64,000 nucleotides of DNA from Parvibaculum sp041688015 (GTDB lineage Bacteria; Pseudomonadota; Alphaproteobacteria; Parvibaculales; Parvibaculaceae): the NCBI GenBank assembly GCA_041688015.1, contig JBDNIY010000003.1:39166-103165 (forward strand). The letters are read 5' to 3'. Positions within the stretch are counted from its first letter, which is position 1, and every line of letters starts with the position of its first letter. Below the pieces are notes generated by a model. That model searched no databases. It had not been told where the DNA came from and saw only the letters and a list, made by a program, of their open reading frames with translations. The translations under genes were made by a program, and so were the position numbers. Below, piece by piece: positions 27,339-37,920 of the stretch.

Positions 27339-27737
27339 TCAAAGAACTTGGCGCAACTGCTTTAGATGATCGAGCGTCTCCTGCGCAATCCGGCGACTTT
27401 CGTCAGATTTAGCGTCGTTCACATCTTCCTGCGCATTGGAAATTTCCTGATCGAGCTTGGCATCATCTAATTCCGCCAGCGGAACCGCATTCTCGGCGAG
27501 GATCGTCAGCCCCTTAGGCGTCACTTCGGCAAAACCGCCGCGCACAAAAATCCGCACCTGCGGCTTGCCCGCATCGTCAACATTGATCACGCCGGGGCGC
27601 AACGTTGTCATCACAGGCGCATGGCCTGCCAACACGCCAAAGTCGCCTTCCTTGCCGGGCACCGTCACCATATCGACAGCTTCCGACAGAAGCAGGCGCT
27701 CCGGTGAGACGAGTTCAAATTGCAGCTTGTCAGCCAT
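27339..27737 (-). CDS. atpC: ATP synthase F1 epsilon subunit
   Basis: 132 residues. LQFELVSPERLLLSEAVDMV and PGKEGDFGVLAGHAPVMTTL are the conserved beta-sandwich start; the C-terminal helices (DDAKLDQEISNAQEDV) regulate ATP hydrolysis in the family. Last gene of the F1 operon, 20 bases after atpD. Confidence 0.97.
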   Translation of the reverse strand: MADKLQFELVSPERLLLSEAVDMVTVPGKEGDFGVLAGHAPVMTTLRPGVINVDDAGKPQVRIFVRGGFAEVTPKGLTILAENAVPLAELDDAKLDQEISNAQEDVNDAKSDESRRIAQETLDHLKQLRQVL

Positions 27738-27757
27738 AAAACCTTACCCGAGTTTCT

Positions 27758-29194
<1,437 letters not shown>

Positions 29195-29248
29195 AGCATT
29201 TCCTTCAATCTTCCCGTCTCAGGGGCCCCATCAAGGGCAATAGTAGTT

Positions 29249-30136
29249 TTACAGGGCTTCAGCGCCCGAAATAATTTCGATCAATTCCTTAGTGATCATC
29301 GCCTGCCGCGAACGGTTATAGGTGATGTTCAGCTTCTTGATCATGTCGCCCGCATTGCGCGTAGCGTTATCCATCGCCGACATTTTGGCACCGAACTCAC
29401 CGGCGACATTTTCCAACAGCGCCTTGAAGATCTGCACCGACAGATTGCGCGGCAGCAGGTCTTTCAGGATTTCTTCTTCGTCGGGCTCATAGTCGTAAAC
29501 GGCCCCGTTAAGATCGACAGCCGCTTCTTGATCGGCGGTCGGCACAGGGGCCGGGATCAATTGCTGCGCTGTCGGGATCTGCGTCACGACATTGACGAAC
29601 TTTGAGAAAAAGATCGTCGCCACATCAAATTCGCCCGCCTCGAAAGCCGACAGCACATAGCTCGAAATATCTTCAGCCTGTGCAAAACCAACCTGTCGGA
29701 TGGCGGTGAATTCATAAGACTTAACAAATTTTTCACCAAACAAACGCTTCAGCGCATCGCGCCCTTTGCGCCCGACAGTGACGATCTTCACCGTCTTGCC
29801 TTCGCGGATGAGCTTGTAGATATGCTCACGCGCCAAACGCGAAATCGACGAGTTGAAACCGCCGCAAAGCCCACGATCCGCCGTCGCCACAATCACCAGA
29901 TGCGTCTGGTCATTGCCGGTCCCCGCCAACAGTTCAGGCGCGCCCGCACGCCCCGCCATGCCGCTGGCAAGATTGGCCATCACGCTGTCCATGCGCGTTG
30001 CATAGGGCCGCGCCGCTTCAGCCGCTTCTTGCGCACGACGCAGTTTTGCCGCCGCCACCATCTGCATGGCTTTGGTGATTTTCTGCGTCGACTTTACGCT
30101 TGTGATGCGGTTTCTAAGGTCTTTTAGGCTCGCCAT
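29249..30136 (-). CDS. atpG: ATP synthase F1 gamma subunit
   Basis: 295 residues forming the rotor shaft: long N- and C-terminal helices (MASLKDLRNRITSVKSTQKI and RNAGDMIKKLNITYNRSRQA) around a Rossmann-like middle (TADRGLCGGFNSSI). Normal position between atpA and atpD. Confidence 0.97.
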   Translation of the reverse strand: MASLKDLRNRITSVKSTQKITKAMQMVAAAKLRRAQEAAEAARPYATRMDSVMANLASGMAGRAGAPELLAGTGNDQTHLVIVATADRGLCGGFNSSISRLAREHIYKLIREGKTVKIVTVGRKGRDALKRLFGEKFVKSYEFTAIRQVGFAQAEDISSYVLSAFEAGEFDVATIFFSKFVNVVTQIPTAQQLIPAPVPTADQEAAVDLNGAVYDYEPDEEEILKDLLPRNLSVQIFKALLENVAGEFGAKMSAMDNATRNAGDMIKKLNITYNRSRQAMITKELIEIISGAEAL

Positions 30137-30178
30137 TCGCTGCTACCTGATCTCGTTTGTTTCAGCTTACGGTGATAT

Positions 30179-31708
30179 TCAAGCAAACGCTTTGGTGAAG
30201 CTCTCGGCAGCCGCCTTGAGCTTGGCTTCCGTCGTTTCCGACAAAGCCTTCTCGGTACGGATTGCATCGAGAATGTCACCATGATTGGAACGCACCGACC
30301 GCAGGAACTCGTTCTCATAGCGCCCGACATCAGAGACAGGCAGCTTGTCGAGATAGCCGTTCACACCGGCATAAATCACAACGACCTGCTCTTCGATCTT
30401 GAGCGGCGAAAACTGCGCCTGCTTGAGAAGTTCCGTCAGACGCGCACCACGATTGAGCAAACGCTGAGTGGCCGCATCAAGGTCAGAACCAAACTGCGCA
30501 AAGGCCGCCATTTCGCGGTACTGCGCCAGCTCACCCTTAATCTTACCGGCAACCTGCTTCATCGCCTTGATCTGAGCAGACGAACCCACGCGGCTCACCG
30601 ACAGACCGACGTTCACAGCCGGGCGGATGCCCTGATAGAACAGGTCCGTTTCCAAGAAGATCTGACCGTCTGTGATCGAAATCACGTTGGTCGGAATATA
30701 AGCCGATACGTCGTTGGCTTGCGTTTCAATAATCGGCAACGCGGTCAACGACCCCTTGCCGTTATCATCGTTCAGCTTGGCAGCGCGTTCGAGCAAACGA
30801 GAATGGAGATAGAATACGTCACCGGGATAGGCTTCGCGTCCCGGCGGACGACGCAGCAGCAGCGACATCTGGCGGTAGGCCACCGCCTGCTTGGACAAAT
30901 CGTCATAAACGACGAGGCCATGCATACCGTTGTCGCGGAAATATTCGCCCATCGTGCAACCGGCAAAGGGAGCCAAGAACTGCAACGGTGCAGGCTCAGA
31001 CGCCGTCGCGGCGACAATGATCGTGTACTGAAGAGCACCGTTTTCTTCCAGCGTCTTGGCAATCTGAGCAACCGTGGAACGCTTCTGGCCAATGGCGACA
31101 TAGATGCAATAAAGCTTGGCACCTTCATCTGTGCCCGCGTTCAGCGACTTCTGGTTCAAGATCGCGTCGATGGCGATGGCGGTCTTGCCGGTTTGGCGGT
31201 CACCAATGATCAGCTCGCGCTGGCCACGTCCAATCGGGATCAACGCGTCGATGGCTTTCAGGCCTGTCTGCATCGGCTCATGCACCGATTTACGCGGAAT
31301 GATGCCCGGCGCTTTGACGTCCACGCGGCGGCGTTCGGCCGCTTCGATCGGGCCTTTGCCGTCGATCGGGTTACCCAGCGGATCGACAACGCGGCCGAGA
31401 AGACCTTTGCCGACCGGCACGTCCACGATGGACCCCGTGCGCTTGACGGTGTCGCCTTCTTTAATGTCACGGTCGTTACCGAAAATAACGATACCGACGT
31501 TATCGCGTTCAAGGTTCAGCGCCATGCCGCGCACGCCACCGGGAAACTCGACCATTTCGCCCGCTTGGACGTTGTCGAGCCCGTAAACGCGGGCAATACC
31601 GTCACCGACGGAGAGCACTTGGCCGATCTCGGATACCTGCGCCTCAGCGCCGAAACCCTGGATCTGCTGCTTGAGGATTGCAGAAATTTCTGCAGCCTGA
31701 ATGTCCAT
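30179..31708 (-). CDS. atpA: ATP synthase F1 alpha subunit
   Basis: 509 residues with the non-catalytic P-loop GDRQTGKTAIAIDAI, start MDIQAAEISAILKQQIQGF, and the signature PAVNVGLSVSRVGSSAQ. Its ATG shares a base with the atpH stop codon (31708), so the two are coupled. Confidence 0.98.
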   Translation of the reverse strand: MDIQAAEISAILKQQIQGFGAEAQVSEIGQVLSVGDGIARVYGLDNVQAGEMVEFPGGVRGMALNLERDNVGIVIFGNDRDIKEGDTVKRTGSIVDVPVGKGLLGRVVDPLGNPIDGKGPIEAAERRRVDVKAPGIIPRKSVHEPMQTGLKAIDALIPIGRGQRELIIGDRQTGKTAIAIDAILNQKSLNAGTDEGAKLYCIYVAIGQKRSTVAQIAKTLEENGALQYTIIVAATASEPAPLQFLAPFAGCTMGEYFRDNGMHGLVVYDDLSKQAVAYRQMSLLLRRPPGREAYPGDVFYLHSRLLERAAKLNDDNGKGSLTALPIIETQANDVSAYIPTNVISITDGQIFLETDLFYQGIRPAVNVGLSVSRVGSSAQIKAMKQVAGKIKGELAQYREMAAFAQFGSDLDAATQRLLNRGARLTELLKQAQFSPLKIEEQVVVIYAGVNGYLDKLPVSDVGRYENEFLRSVRSNHGDILDAIRTEKALSETTEAKLKAAAESFTKAFA

Positions 31709-32265
31709 CAGGAGGCCTCTTTCATTGCGAGCTTGAGAGAAGTGAGTTTTGTCTTGAGAGACGAATCGATCATCCGGCTCCCGACCTTGACGACCAACCC
31801 ACCAAGGAGCGAGGCGTCAACATTAGCATTAATCTGTACATCGCGGCCCGTCGCCGTCTTGAGAGACGCTTTGAGGCTTTGAAGCTGCGCATCCGACAGC
31901 CGATGAGCCGAAGTCACATCAGCCGACATTTCGCCGCGCTTGACGGCCAGCAGGCCGTTAAAGCCCGTGATCATGTCGGGCAGAGCAAACAAACGCCGGT
32001 TCTGGATCACCAGACCGACGAAATTAGCGGTCAGCCCTTTAATGCCCGCGCGTTCAAGCACAGCCGCAAAAGCGCGCGCTTGTTCGTCAGCACCAAAAAC
32101 GGGACTGAGGACGAGGCGACGCAGGTCGTCGCTCTCATTAAGGAGGGCGCTAAGGGTGGCCAAGTCGCCTGCCGTAGCGTCAAGGCTGTTCGCACCCTCG
32201 GCCAGCTCAAAGAGCGCCGTAGCGTAACGACCAGCCATACCTGAAACGTGATGTTCGGATGCCAA
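31708..32265 (-). CDS. atpH: ATP synthase F1 delta subunit
   Basis: 185 residues from TTG at 32265, chosen because alphaproteobacterial delta subunits begin MASE...VSGxAGRYATALFEL and here the reading is LASEHHVSGMAGRYATALFE; an ATG at 32238 would cut this conserved start. The C-terminal VKVGSRMIDSSLKTKL is diagnostic. It links F1 to the peripheral stalk. No F0 genes are nearby, as usual in this class, where they form a separate operon. Confidence 0.93.
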   Translation of the reverse strand: MASEHHVSGMAGRYATALFELAEGANSLDATAGDLATLSALLNESDDLRRLVLSPVFGADEQARAFAAVLERAGIKGLTANFVGLVIQNRRLFALPDMITGFNGLLAVKRGEMSADVTSAHRLSDAQLQSLKASLKTATGRDVQINANVDASLLGGLVVKVGSRMIDSSLKTKLTSLKLAMKEAS

Positions 32266-32321
32266 ATTGAGGCTCGCTTGAGTTGCCGTGAATATCGCCG
32301 CCCCGGTCAAAAACCGGATAA

Positions 32322-32344
32322 GATAACCATTTGAAATCGTTATC
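32322..32344. promoter_or_regulatory. 23-bp palindrome at the atp transcription start, probable operator
   Basis: GATAAC-n-ATTT-n-AAAT-n-GTTATC: two 10-base arms broken by single mismatches and a central base. It overlaps the -10 box edge and the expected +1 position, a typical repressor location. The regulator is unknown. Confidence 0.5.
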
Positions 32345-32370
32345 CTATTTTGGCCCCGAAAAGGGTGCAA
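32342..32370 (-). promoter_or_regulatory. Promoter of the atpHAGDC operon
   Basis: On the minus strand TTGCAC (32370-32365), a 17-base spacer and TAGGAT (32347-32342), about 75 bases before the atpH start. Confidence 0.65.
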
Positions 32371-32493
32371 AACCCAGCACCCCCCGAAGCCGCGCGTTAG
32401 GTAACACATGGGCTAGGGCAGCGCAACAAGGACGCCTCCAAATCCGCCAAGGTGCGGCATTTTATGGCGGGGGAGTGGAGGAGCAAAAGCGAA

Positions 32494-32515
32494 GGGCGCC
32501 CCCGACGGGACGCCC
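32494..32515 (-). terminator. Terminator-like hairpin after the FkbM-domain gene
   Basis: GGGCGcCCC-CGAC-GGGaCGCCC, nine pairs with one mismatch, about 30 bases past the stop codon. The following T-tract on the minus strand is broken (TTCGCTTTTG), so it may be a weak terminator. Confidence 0.55.
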
Positions 32516-32547
32516 CCTTTAGCCTTCATCGGTGAGGGCAATATTGC

Positions 32548-33864
32548 TCAGGCGGCCTCGGCCACGAAATTGGCCGCATAGACATTATGGAAGGTCGTGA
32601 CGATGCGGTACTTATTGTCCACACACCATTGCTCAAACTCTGGAATACGCGTCCGCACCACTTCGATCATGAGAATCGGCCTGTTCTTGCGGATTGTCTG
32701 GCGCGCGCCCTCCAAAACCTCAAATTCCATGCCTTCGACATCGATCTTCATGAAGTCATAGGTCTCGTCAGCAAGCTTTTCATCCAGCGTGAAAACCTCC
32801 AACTCTCCCAACCCCTCCTTCAGACGCGCCGCACCAAGGTTATTATCGCCGGGCAGTTCAATGGCGAATTTGCCATAGGCCGCCCCCGCCCCAATCCCGA
32901 TGCCGCGATTATCAATAATGCCATTGAGGCTGTTCGCCTCGATATTCTTGGTCAACAGTTCAATGGCGTCAGGATTCGGCTCAAAGGGATAGATCTTCCG
33001 CGCACCCATATGCTGGGCGTAATAAACGAGGTGATTGCCGATGTTGGCTCCCACCTCGACAATCGACTTGCCCGAACCAACAATATTTTTAAGAAACTCA
33101 AGCTCCTTGATCTCGAAAAATATGCCGTGGCAATGATGCCGCTGGATGATGTCGAAGGGATTGTTGATCTCGAACTGGGCGGTCTTTTCGTTAAAGGGAA
33201 CGTCCGACGAGAAATGATGCGACTTCAGTTTTTCAAGCACGAAGGGTTGGATTATCTTTTCCCACTCTGCGCTGCCCACTTGGCCCGGATGCGGCTTTGC
33301 AAGGCGGCGCTCAATCGCAAAAATACTTGCGACCTTGGCGCAGGAAAACCGATCCCACATATCAAGCATATATTTGTATTCGACGCCCGCGCCGACCGTC
33401 GTATCAAAGCCGACCTCAAGCGCACATTGCGTGCGCACGAAATGCGGAAAGCTGATGCCCATTGTCGGCATGCAGCGCAGCACATCTTCGATCCGATTCA
33501 TATTCATCGGCTGATGCTGCACCAACGCGACATTCTCCGTGCCGATCTTGTTGAGGCAAATATTGCCCCAAACTGCATCGAGCGAACCGCGAAAATTTTC
33601 AAGATGCTGAAACGCGGAAACATTCATCAGGTCCCCGACACACATCATAAAAAGCCAGTCGCAGTCGCGCTCAGCGGCAAGTTGGATACCGAGATTATAG
33701 CGCTCAGCCACACTCATCGCATCGGTCGTATCCCAAATCGGAATAATTTCGAAAGCATCAAACACACCTTGCCCAAGCGCCCATGCCGCCTCAATCGCCT
33801 GACAGCAGGGATCGAAGTCGCCCGCTTGGCCCGCCCCGATAGGAATGATGACTGCGCATTTCAT
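32548..33864 (-). CDS. Glycosyltransferase-like plus FkbM methyltransferase fusion
   Basis: 438 residues from the ATG at 33864, which follows GGAGAG. The N-terminal 200 residues resemble a GT-A-type transferase or its remnant (CAVIIPIGAGQAGDFDPC, VAERYNLGIQLAAERDCDWL, FMMCVGDLMNV). The C-terminal half is an FkbM SAM-dependent methyltransferase (IVEVGANIGNHLVYYAQHMG, YPFEPNPDAIELLTKNIEAN, DFMKIDVEGMEFEVLEGARQ). Such enzymes methylate sugars of surface glycans. The upstream gene (35 bases away) is another sugar transferase, so the pair probably modifies one glycan. Both sit between atpH and priA, which are often closer to each other in alphaproteobacteria, suggesting insertion. Confidence 0.82.
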   Translation of the reverse strand: MKCAVIIPIGAGQAGDFDPCCQAIEAAWALGQGVFDAFEIIPIWDTTDAMSVAERYNLGIQLAAERDCDWLFMMCVGDLMNVSAFQHLENFRGSLDAVWGNICLNKIGTENVALVQHQPMNMNRIEDVLRCMPTMGISFPHFVRTQCALEVGFDTTVGAGVEYKYMLDMWDRFSCAKVASIFAIERRLAKPHPGQVGSAEWEKIIQPFVLEKLKSHHFSSDVPFNEKTAQFEINNPFDIIQRHHCHGIFFEIKELEFLKNIVGSGKSIVEVGANIGNHLVYYAQHMGARKIYPFEPNPDAIELLTKNIEANSLNGIIDNRGIGIGAGAAYGKFAIELPGDNNLGAARLKEGLGELEVFTLDEKLADETYDFMKIDVEGMEFEVLEGARQTIRKNRPILMIEVVRTRIPEFEQWCVDNKYRIVTTFHNVYAANFVAEAA

Positions 33865-33899
33865 TTCATGCTCTCCGGCTGATACTTCTAGTTCGAGAC

Positions 33900-34580
33900 T
33901 CAACGCCAATGCTGCTGCACCCAAGGTACTTGGGGCAGCTCATGCGGCTTGGGCCGACCGTGAAAATTGACGACGCGCACAGATGACGCCAGCGTCGAGG
34001 GCACATTCAACGCCTCAACGCCTGCATCACAGATCTCGAAGCGAAACGACTTCACGGCTGCAGGCACGCCTTCATCAACGAAATAAACATCTTTCATCTG
34101 TTGCCAAATATAGAGCTGATCGCCGCCCTCCAGATTGAACACATCGGGAATGTCGCGGCAGAACGCGTCATAGATAAAGCTGAGGTCAGGCGTGCGAAAA
34201 TAGAGCCATGACGAATTCATCTGCGAGCCCATCCAGCGCAGCGGATCGCGATAGGCGCAAAGCCGCGCCCGCGATTTGCGGCAGGCCGTCAGTAAGGGGC
34301 CAATATCGCCGACCAGAATTTGGTCGATGTCGAGATAAAGCGTTTCGCCCTTAGGCATGATCGGCGAAAACAGAAAAATCTTGTTCCACCAGCCCGGCAC
34401 ATCCATCGGCGGTGCCAGCACCGTGATCTCAGGATCGAGCCCCGCGCCGTCTTCGGTGATGCAATAAAGATCAAACGGCTCGGCCAAATGCCGCTTCAAC
34501 ATCGAATGCATCCGGTTCACATAGTCGGCCGAATAGGCTGTCCCATATTTGACAGTCGCTACATTCAATCTGGATGTCAT
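33900..34580 (-). CDS. Glycosyltransferase-like protein with DxD motif
   Basis: 226 residues. NVATVKYGTAYSADYVNRMH at the start, GWWNKIFLFSPIMPKGETLY and LDIDQILVGDIGPLL (DxD metal/nucleotide-sugar site) recall GT8-type transferases; GGDQLYIWQQMKDVYF and VVNFHGRPKPHELP are the C-terminal conserved segments of this group. Likely cytoplasmic, acting on a surface glycan with the downstream FkbM fusion. Sugar donor and acceptor are unknown. Confidence 0.78.
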   Translation of the reverse strand: MTSRLNVATVKYGTAYSADYVNRMHSMLKRHLAEPFDLYCITEDGAGLDPEITVLAPPMDVPGWWNKIFLFSPIMPKGETLYLDIDQILVGDIGPLLTACRKSRARLCAYRDPLRWMGSQMNSSWLYFRTPDLSFIYDAFCRDIPDVFNLEGGDQLYIWQQMKDVYFVDEGVPAAVKSFRFEICDAGVEALNVPSTLASSVRVVNFHGRPKPHELPQVPWVQQHWR

Positions 34581-34687
34581 TGTGCCCTCATCGCCTCAAA
34601 TACCTGCCACCGCAAGATCAGCGATTAATGACTCATAAAGGTTAATCCGGCCTTAAATGACGAGCATTAGGCGGTCAGGAGCAGGCC

Positions 34688-36865
34688 TCACAGAAAGCTG
34701 TAAGGGTCAATATCCACCGACACGCGCACCCGGCCGGGCACTTTCAGTTCGCCCAGCCACGCTTGCATATAGGCCTGAATATTGACGTTGCGCCCCGTCT
34801 TGACGAGAAAGCGCAGCCGTGTCCGCCCGCGCAGCAAGGCCATTGGCGCAGGCGCTGGCCCCAGCACGGCCACATCGTCGGCGCGCGGTGCCGCGCGTGC
34901 CAGCTCGCGCGCCCAATGCTGGGCAAGGTTGGCGTCTTCCGACGACACCACCACGCCTGCGAGCCGTCCATAGGGCGGCAGCTTCACGCGCTCGCGCGCT
35001 TCGGCCTCGCGCTGCAAAAACGCATCCCGGTCGCCCGCGATCAGCGCCCGCATAACACTATGGTCCGGCATATAGGTTTGCAGATAAACCCGCCCCGGCC
35101 GTTCAGCGCGGCCCGCGCGACCCGCCACTTGCTGCAACAGTTGAAACGTCCGCTCAGCTGCCCGCAGGTCGCCATTTTCAAGGCCGAGATCAGCGTCCAC
35201 CACGCCCACCACCGTCAGCCAGGGAAAATGATGCCCCTTGGCGACAATCTGTGTGCCGATGATAATATCAACCTCGCGCGCGCCCACCGCCCGAAAGGCC
35301 TCCTCATGGCTTTGCGGCCCGCGTAGATTGTCGCTCGAAAGCACCGCAACGCGGGCCTCAGGAAACCGCGCCGTCACCTCCTCGGCAATCCGCTCAACGC
35401 CCGGCCCACAGGCAATCAGCGAGTCTTCAGCCTGGCATGACGGACAGACCTTGGGCACGCCCGATGTATGCCCACAATGATGGCAGACCAATTCGCGCCT
35501 AAACCGATGCTCCACCATCCAGGCTGAACATTGCGGGCATTCGATGCGATGACCGCAGGTCCGGCACAGCGTTAGTGGCGCATAGCCGCGTCGATTGAGA
35601 AACAACATCGACTGTTCGCCCGCCGCAAAGGCGGTCGCAATCTCAGCGACGAGTTTTGGTGCCAGCCACATACCGCGCTCAGGTTGATCGTCGCGCATAT
35701 CAATCGCAATGATCTGCGGCAGCTCTGCCACGCCATGGCGCTCCGTCAGGACCACGCGCTCATAGCGACCTTGCTCGACATTGACCACGGTTTCCAATGA
35801 CGGTGTCGCTGAACTCAAGATAATCGGAAAACCGCCCAGCGAGGCACGCACCACCGCCATATCGCGCGCATGATAATTGACGCCTTCGTCCTGCTTGAAC
35901 GCGGCTTCATGTTCTTCATCAACAACGATCAAACCCAATTCGCCAAATGGCAAAAAAAGCGCTGAGCGCGCACCAACCACCACCCGCGCGCGGCCCTCTG
36001 ACACCCCGCGCCAAACGCGCGCGCGTTCCCGCGTCGAAAGTTCCGAATGCCATTCGGCAGGCCGCACGCCAAACCGCGCTTCAAAGCGCTCCAAAAATTG
36101 CGACGTCAGCGCGATTTCCGGCAACAAGATCAGCGCCTGTTTACCCGCGCGCAGCGTCTCCGCCACGGCCTCGAAATAGACTTCCGTCTTGCCCGATCCC
36201 GTCACGCCGTCGAGCAGCACCGCGCCATAGGCATCAGCTTTGACGCGTGCACATAAAATATCTGCCGCCTGTCTTTGCTCATCCGATAAAGGCTTGCCAT
36301 GCGTCTCAAATTCAATGTCGGGAAAATCAGCATCGGCTGGCATCTCAAAGGCGCGCAACGTGCCCGCCTCCGCCAGCCCACGCACCACACCATCCGACAC
36401 GCCTGCCTCATTGGCGATTTCACGGGTGGTGCGCGCAAACTGATCGGCCATGGCTTCAACCACGCGTGTCCGCGCCGGTGTCATGCGCGCGGGCCGCTTG
36501 TCGCTCAGCCGATAGGCCACCCGCATCCGGGCGGGCTCCAGCGCGCCGGGCGCACGCATAGCGAGTCTCAGCACCGACCCACGCGCATTAAATGTATAAC
36601 CCGCCATCCAGTCGATGAAATCGCGTAGGCCCTTGGGCATGGGTGCCACGTCCAGCACCTCGGCAATCGACTTGATGCGCTTGTTTTCAAGCTCGCTCAT
36701 CCCCTCGCCCCACACGACGCCCACCAGCCTTTGCGCTCCCAGCGGCACAATCACGTAATCGCCGGGAGCCACCTTCATGCCGTCAGGCACCGCATAGTCA
36801 TAGGGGTCCGGCAGCGCCAGAGGCACCAGCACTGAGACGCGCTGCGAGGAAGGGTTAACGGGCAT
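34688..36865 (-). CDS. priA: Primosomal replication helicase PriA
   Basis: 725 residues. DNA-binding N-terminus (VSVLVPLALPDPYDYAVPDG), helicase Walker A LLDGVTGSGKTEVYFEAV, DEEH box IVVDEEHEAAFKQDEG, two zinc clusters (CRTCGHRIECPQCSAW, CHHCGHTSGVPKVCPSC) and motif VI LQQVAGRAGRAERPG. It restarts stalled replication forks. I use the ATG at 36865; an in-frame TTG lies three codons upstream. Confidence 0.97.
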   Translation of the reverse strand: MPVNPSSQRVSVLVPLALPDPYDYAVPDGMKVAPGDYVIVPLGAQRLVGVVWGEGMSELENKRIKSIAEVLDVAPMPKGLRDFIDWMAGYTFNARGSVLRLAMRAPGALEPARMRVAYRLSDKRPARMTPARTRVVEAMADQFARTTREIANEAGVSDGVVRGLAEAGTLRAFEMPADADFPDIEFETHGKPLSDEQRQAADILCARVKADAYGAVLLDGVTGSGKTEVYFEAVAETLRAGKQALILLPEIALTSQFLERFEARFGVRPAEWHSELSTRERARVWRGVSEGRARVVVGARSALFLPFGELGLIVVDEEHEAAFKQDEGVNYHARDMAVVRASLGGFPIILSSATPSLETVVNVEQGRYERVVLTERHGVAELPQIIAIDMRDDQPERGMWLAPKLVAEIATAFAAGEQSMLFLNRRGYAPLTLCRTCGHRIECPQCSAWMVEHRFRRELVCHHCGHTSGVPKVCPSCQAEDSLIACGPGVERIAEEVTARFPEARVAVLSSDNLRGPQSHEEAFRAVGAREVDIIIGTQIVAKGHHFPWLTVVGVVDADLGLENGDLRAAERTFQLLQQVAGRAGRAERPGRVYLQTYMPDHSVMRALIAGDRDAFLQREAEARERVKLPPYGRLAGVVVSSEDANLAQHWARELARAAPRADDVAVLGPAPAPMALLRGRTRLRFLVKTGRNVNIQAYMQAWLGELKVPGRVRVSVDIDPYSFL

Positions 36866-37115
36866 AGGGTCCAAATAGCTGAGGCGACAGGGCGAGGGAT
36901 GGCGTCATGTAGAAAAACGGAAGCAATAGCCTAACCTCGCATAAAGCATGTTTGTCATCATAGCTTGTCTTGCGGCGCGCGCAGCGCAACAAGAGGGGCT
37001 GCGCACCTTCTCCCCAACAAAAGCGCCGCGTTAACGAAAGAAAGATTGCACTCGCAGCACAAAGCGATTGTCATAGCGCCTCTTCTCGCCACGCTCAGCA
37101 GAGACATAAATCCCC

Positions 37116-37769
37116 ATGAAATTCTTCGTCGATACGGCTGACATTGCCGACATCAAAGACCTTGCCACAACCGGCCTCGTTGATGGCGTCACCACCAACC
37201 CCTCACTGATTGCAAAATCCGGCCGCGATTTCATCGAAGTTGTTTCCGAAATCTGCGCCATCGTCGACGGACCCGTCAGCGCCGAAGTAACCGCGCTTGA
37301 TGCACCGACCATGCTCAAAGAAGGCCGCAAACTCGCCAAACTCGCCACCAACATCGCCGTCAAAGTGCCGCTCACATGGGACGGCCTCAAGGCCTGCAAG
37401 GCGCTCACTGGCGAAGGCATCATGGTGAACGTCACCTTATGTTTTTCGGCCAACCAAGCGCTGCTCGCCGCCAAGGCCGGGGCCACCTTCATTTCACCCT
37501 TCATTGGCCGCCTCGATGATATCAATCTCGACGGCCTTGAGTTGATTGAGGAAATTCGCACCATTTACGATAATTACGGCTTTGAAACCGAAATTCTCGC
37601 CGCCTCCATCCGCACCGCAAACCACGTTAAGGAAGTGGCGCTCATCGGGGCAGATGTGGCCACCGTGCCGCCGTCTGTGTTGCGTGGTCTGGCCAAGCAT
37701 CCGTTAACCGATGCGGGCTTGGAACAATTTCTGGCCGATTGGAAAAAGACCGGCCAAAAAATTCTGTGA
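37116..37769 (+). CDS. fsa: Fructose-6-phosphate aldolase / small transaldolase
   Basis: 217 residues, MKFFVDTADIADIKDLATTG start, Schiff-base Lys in NIAVKVPLTWDGLKA, and SPFIGRLDDINLDG. Members of this short transaldolase group (TalC/Fsa) act in the pentose phosphate pathway or on fructose 6-phosphate; the sequence alone does not separate the two. It is divergent from priA across a 250-base gap in which I see no gene. Confidence 0.92.
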   Translation: MKFFVDTADIADIKDLATTGLVDGVTTNPSLIAKSGRDFIEVVSEICAIVDGPVSAEVTALDAPTMLKEGRKLAKLATNIAVKVPLTWDGLKACKALTGEGIMVNVTLCFSANQALLAAKAGATFISPFIGRLDDINLDGLELIEEIRTIYDNYGFETEILAASIRTANHVKEVALIGADVATVPPSVLRGLAKHPLTDAGLEQFLADWKKTGQKIL

Positions 37770-37920
37770 ATTTTGTAAAGTATAACTGCCAAAAAGCGCG
37801 CGCCTTTAACATCTGGAAAGTGGTTTGCTGAGATGATGCAGATCGAAGCAGAAACGGGATCTCTCGACACCACCCCATGCCCACCTAATGGCGTGTCGAG
37901 CCGGACCAGGAGAATTGTAA

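Noticed and set aside
30281..31882. 533-codon frame antisense to atpA
   Set aside because: It is the shadow of the highly conserved atpA gene.
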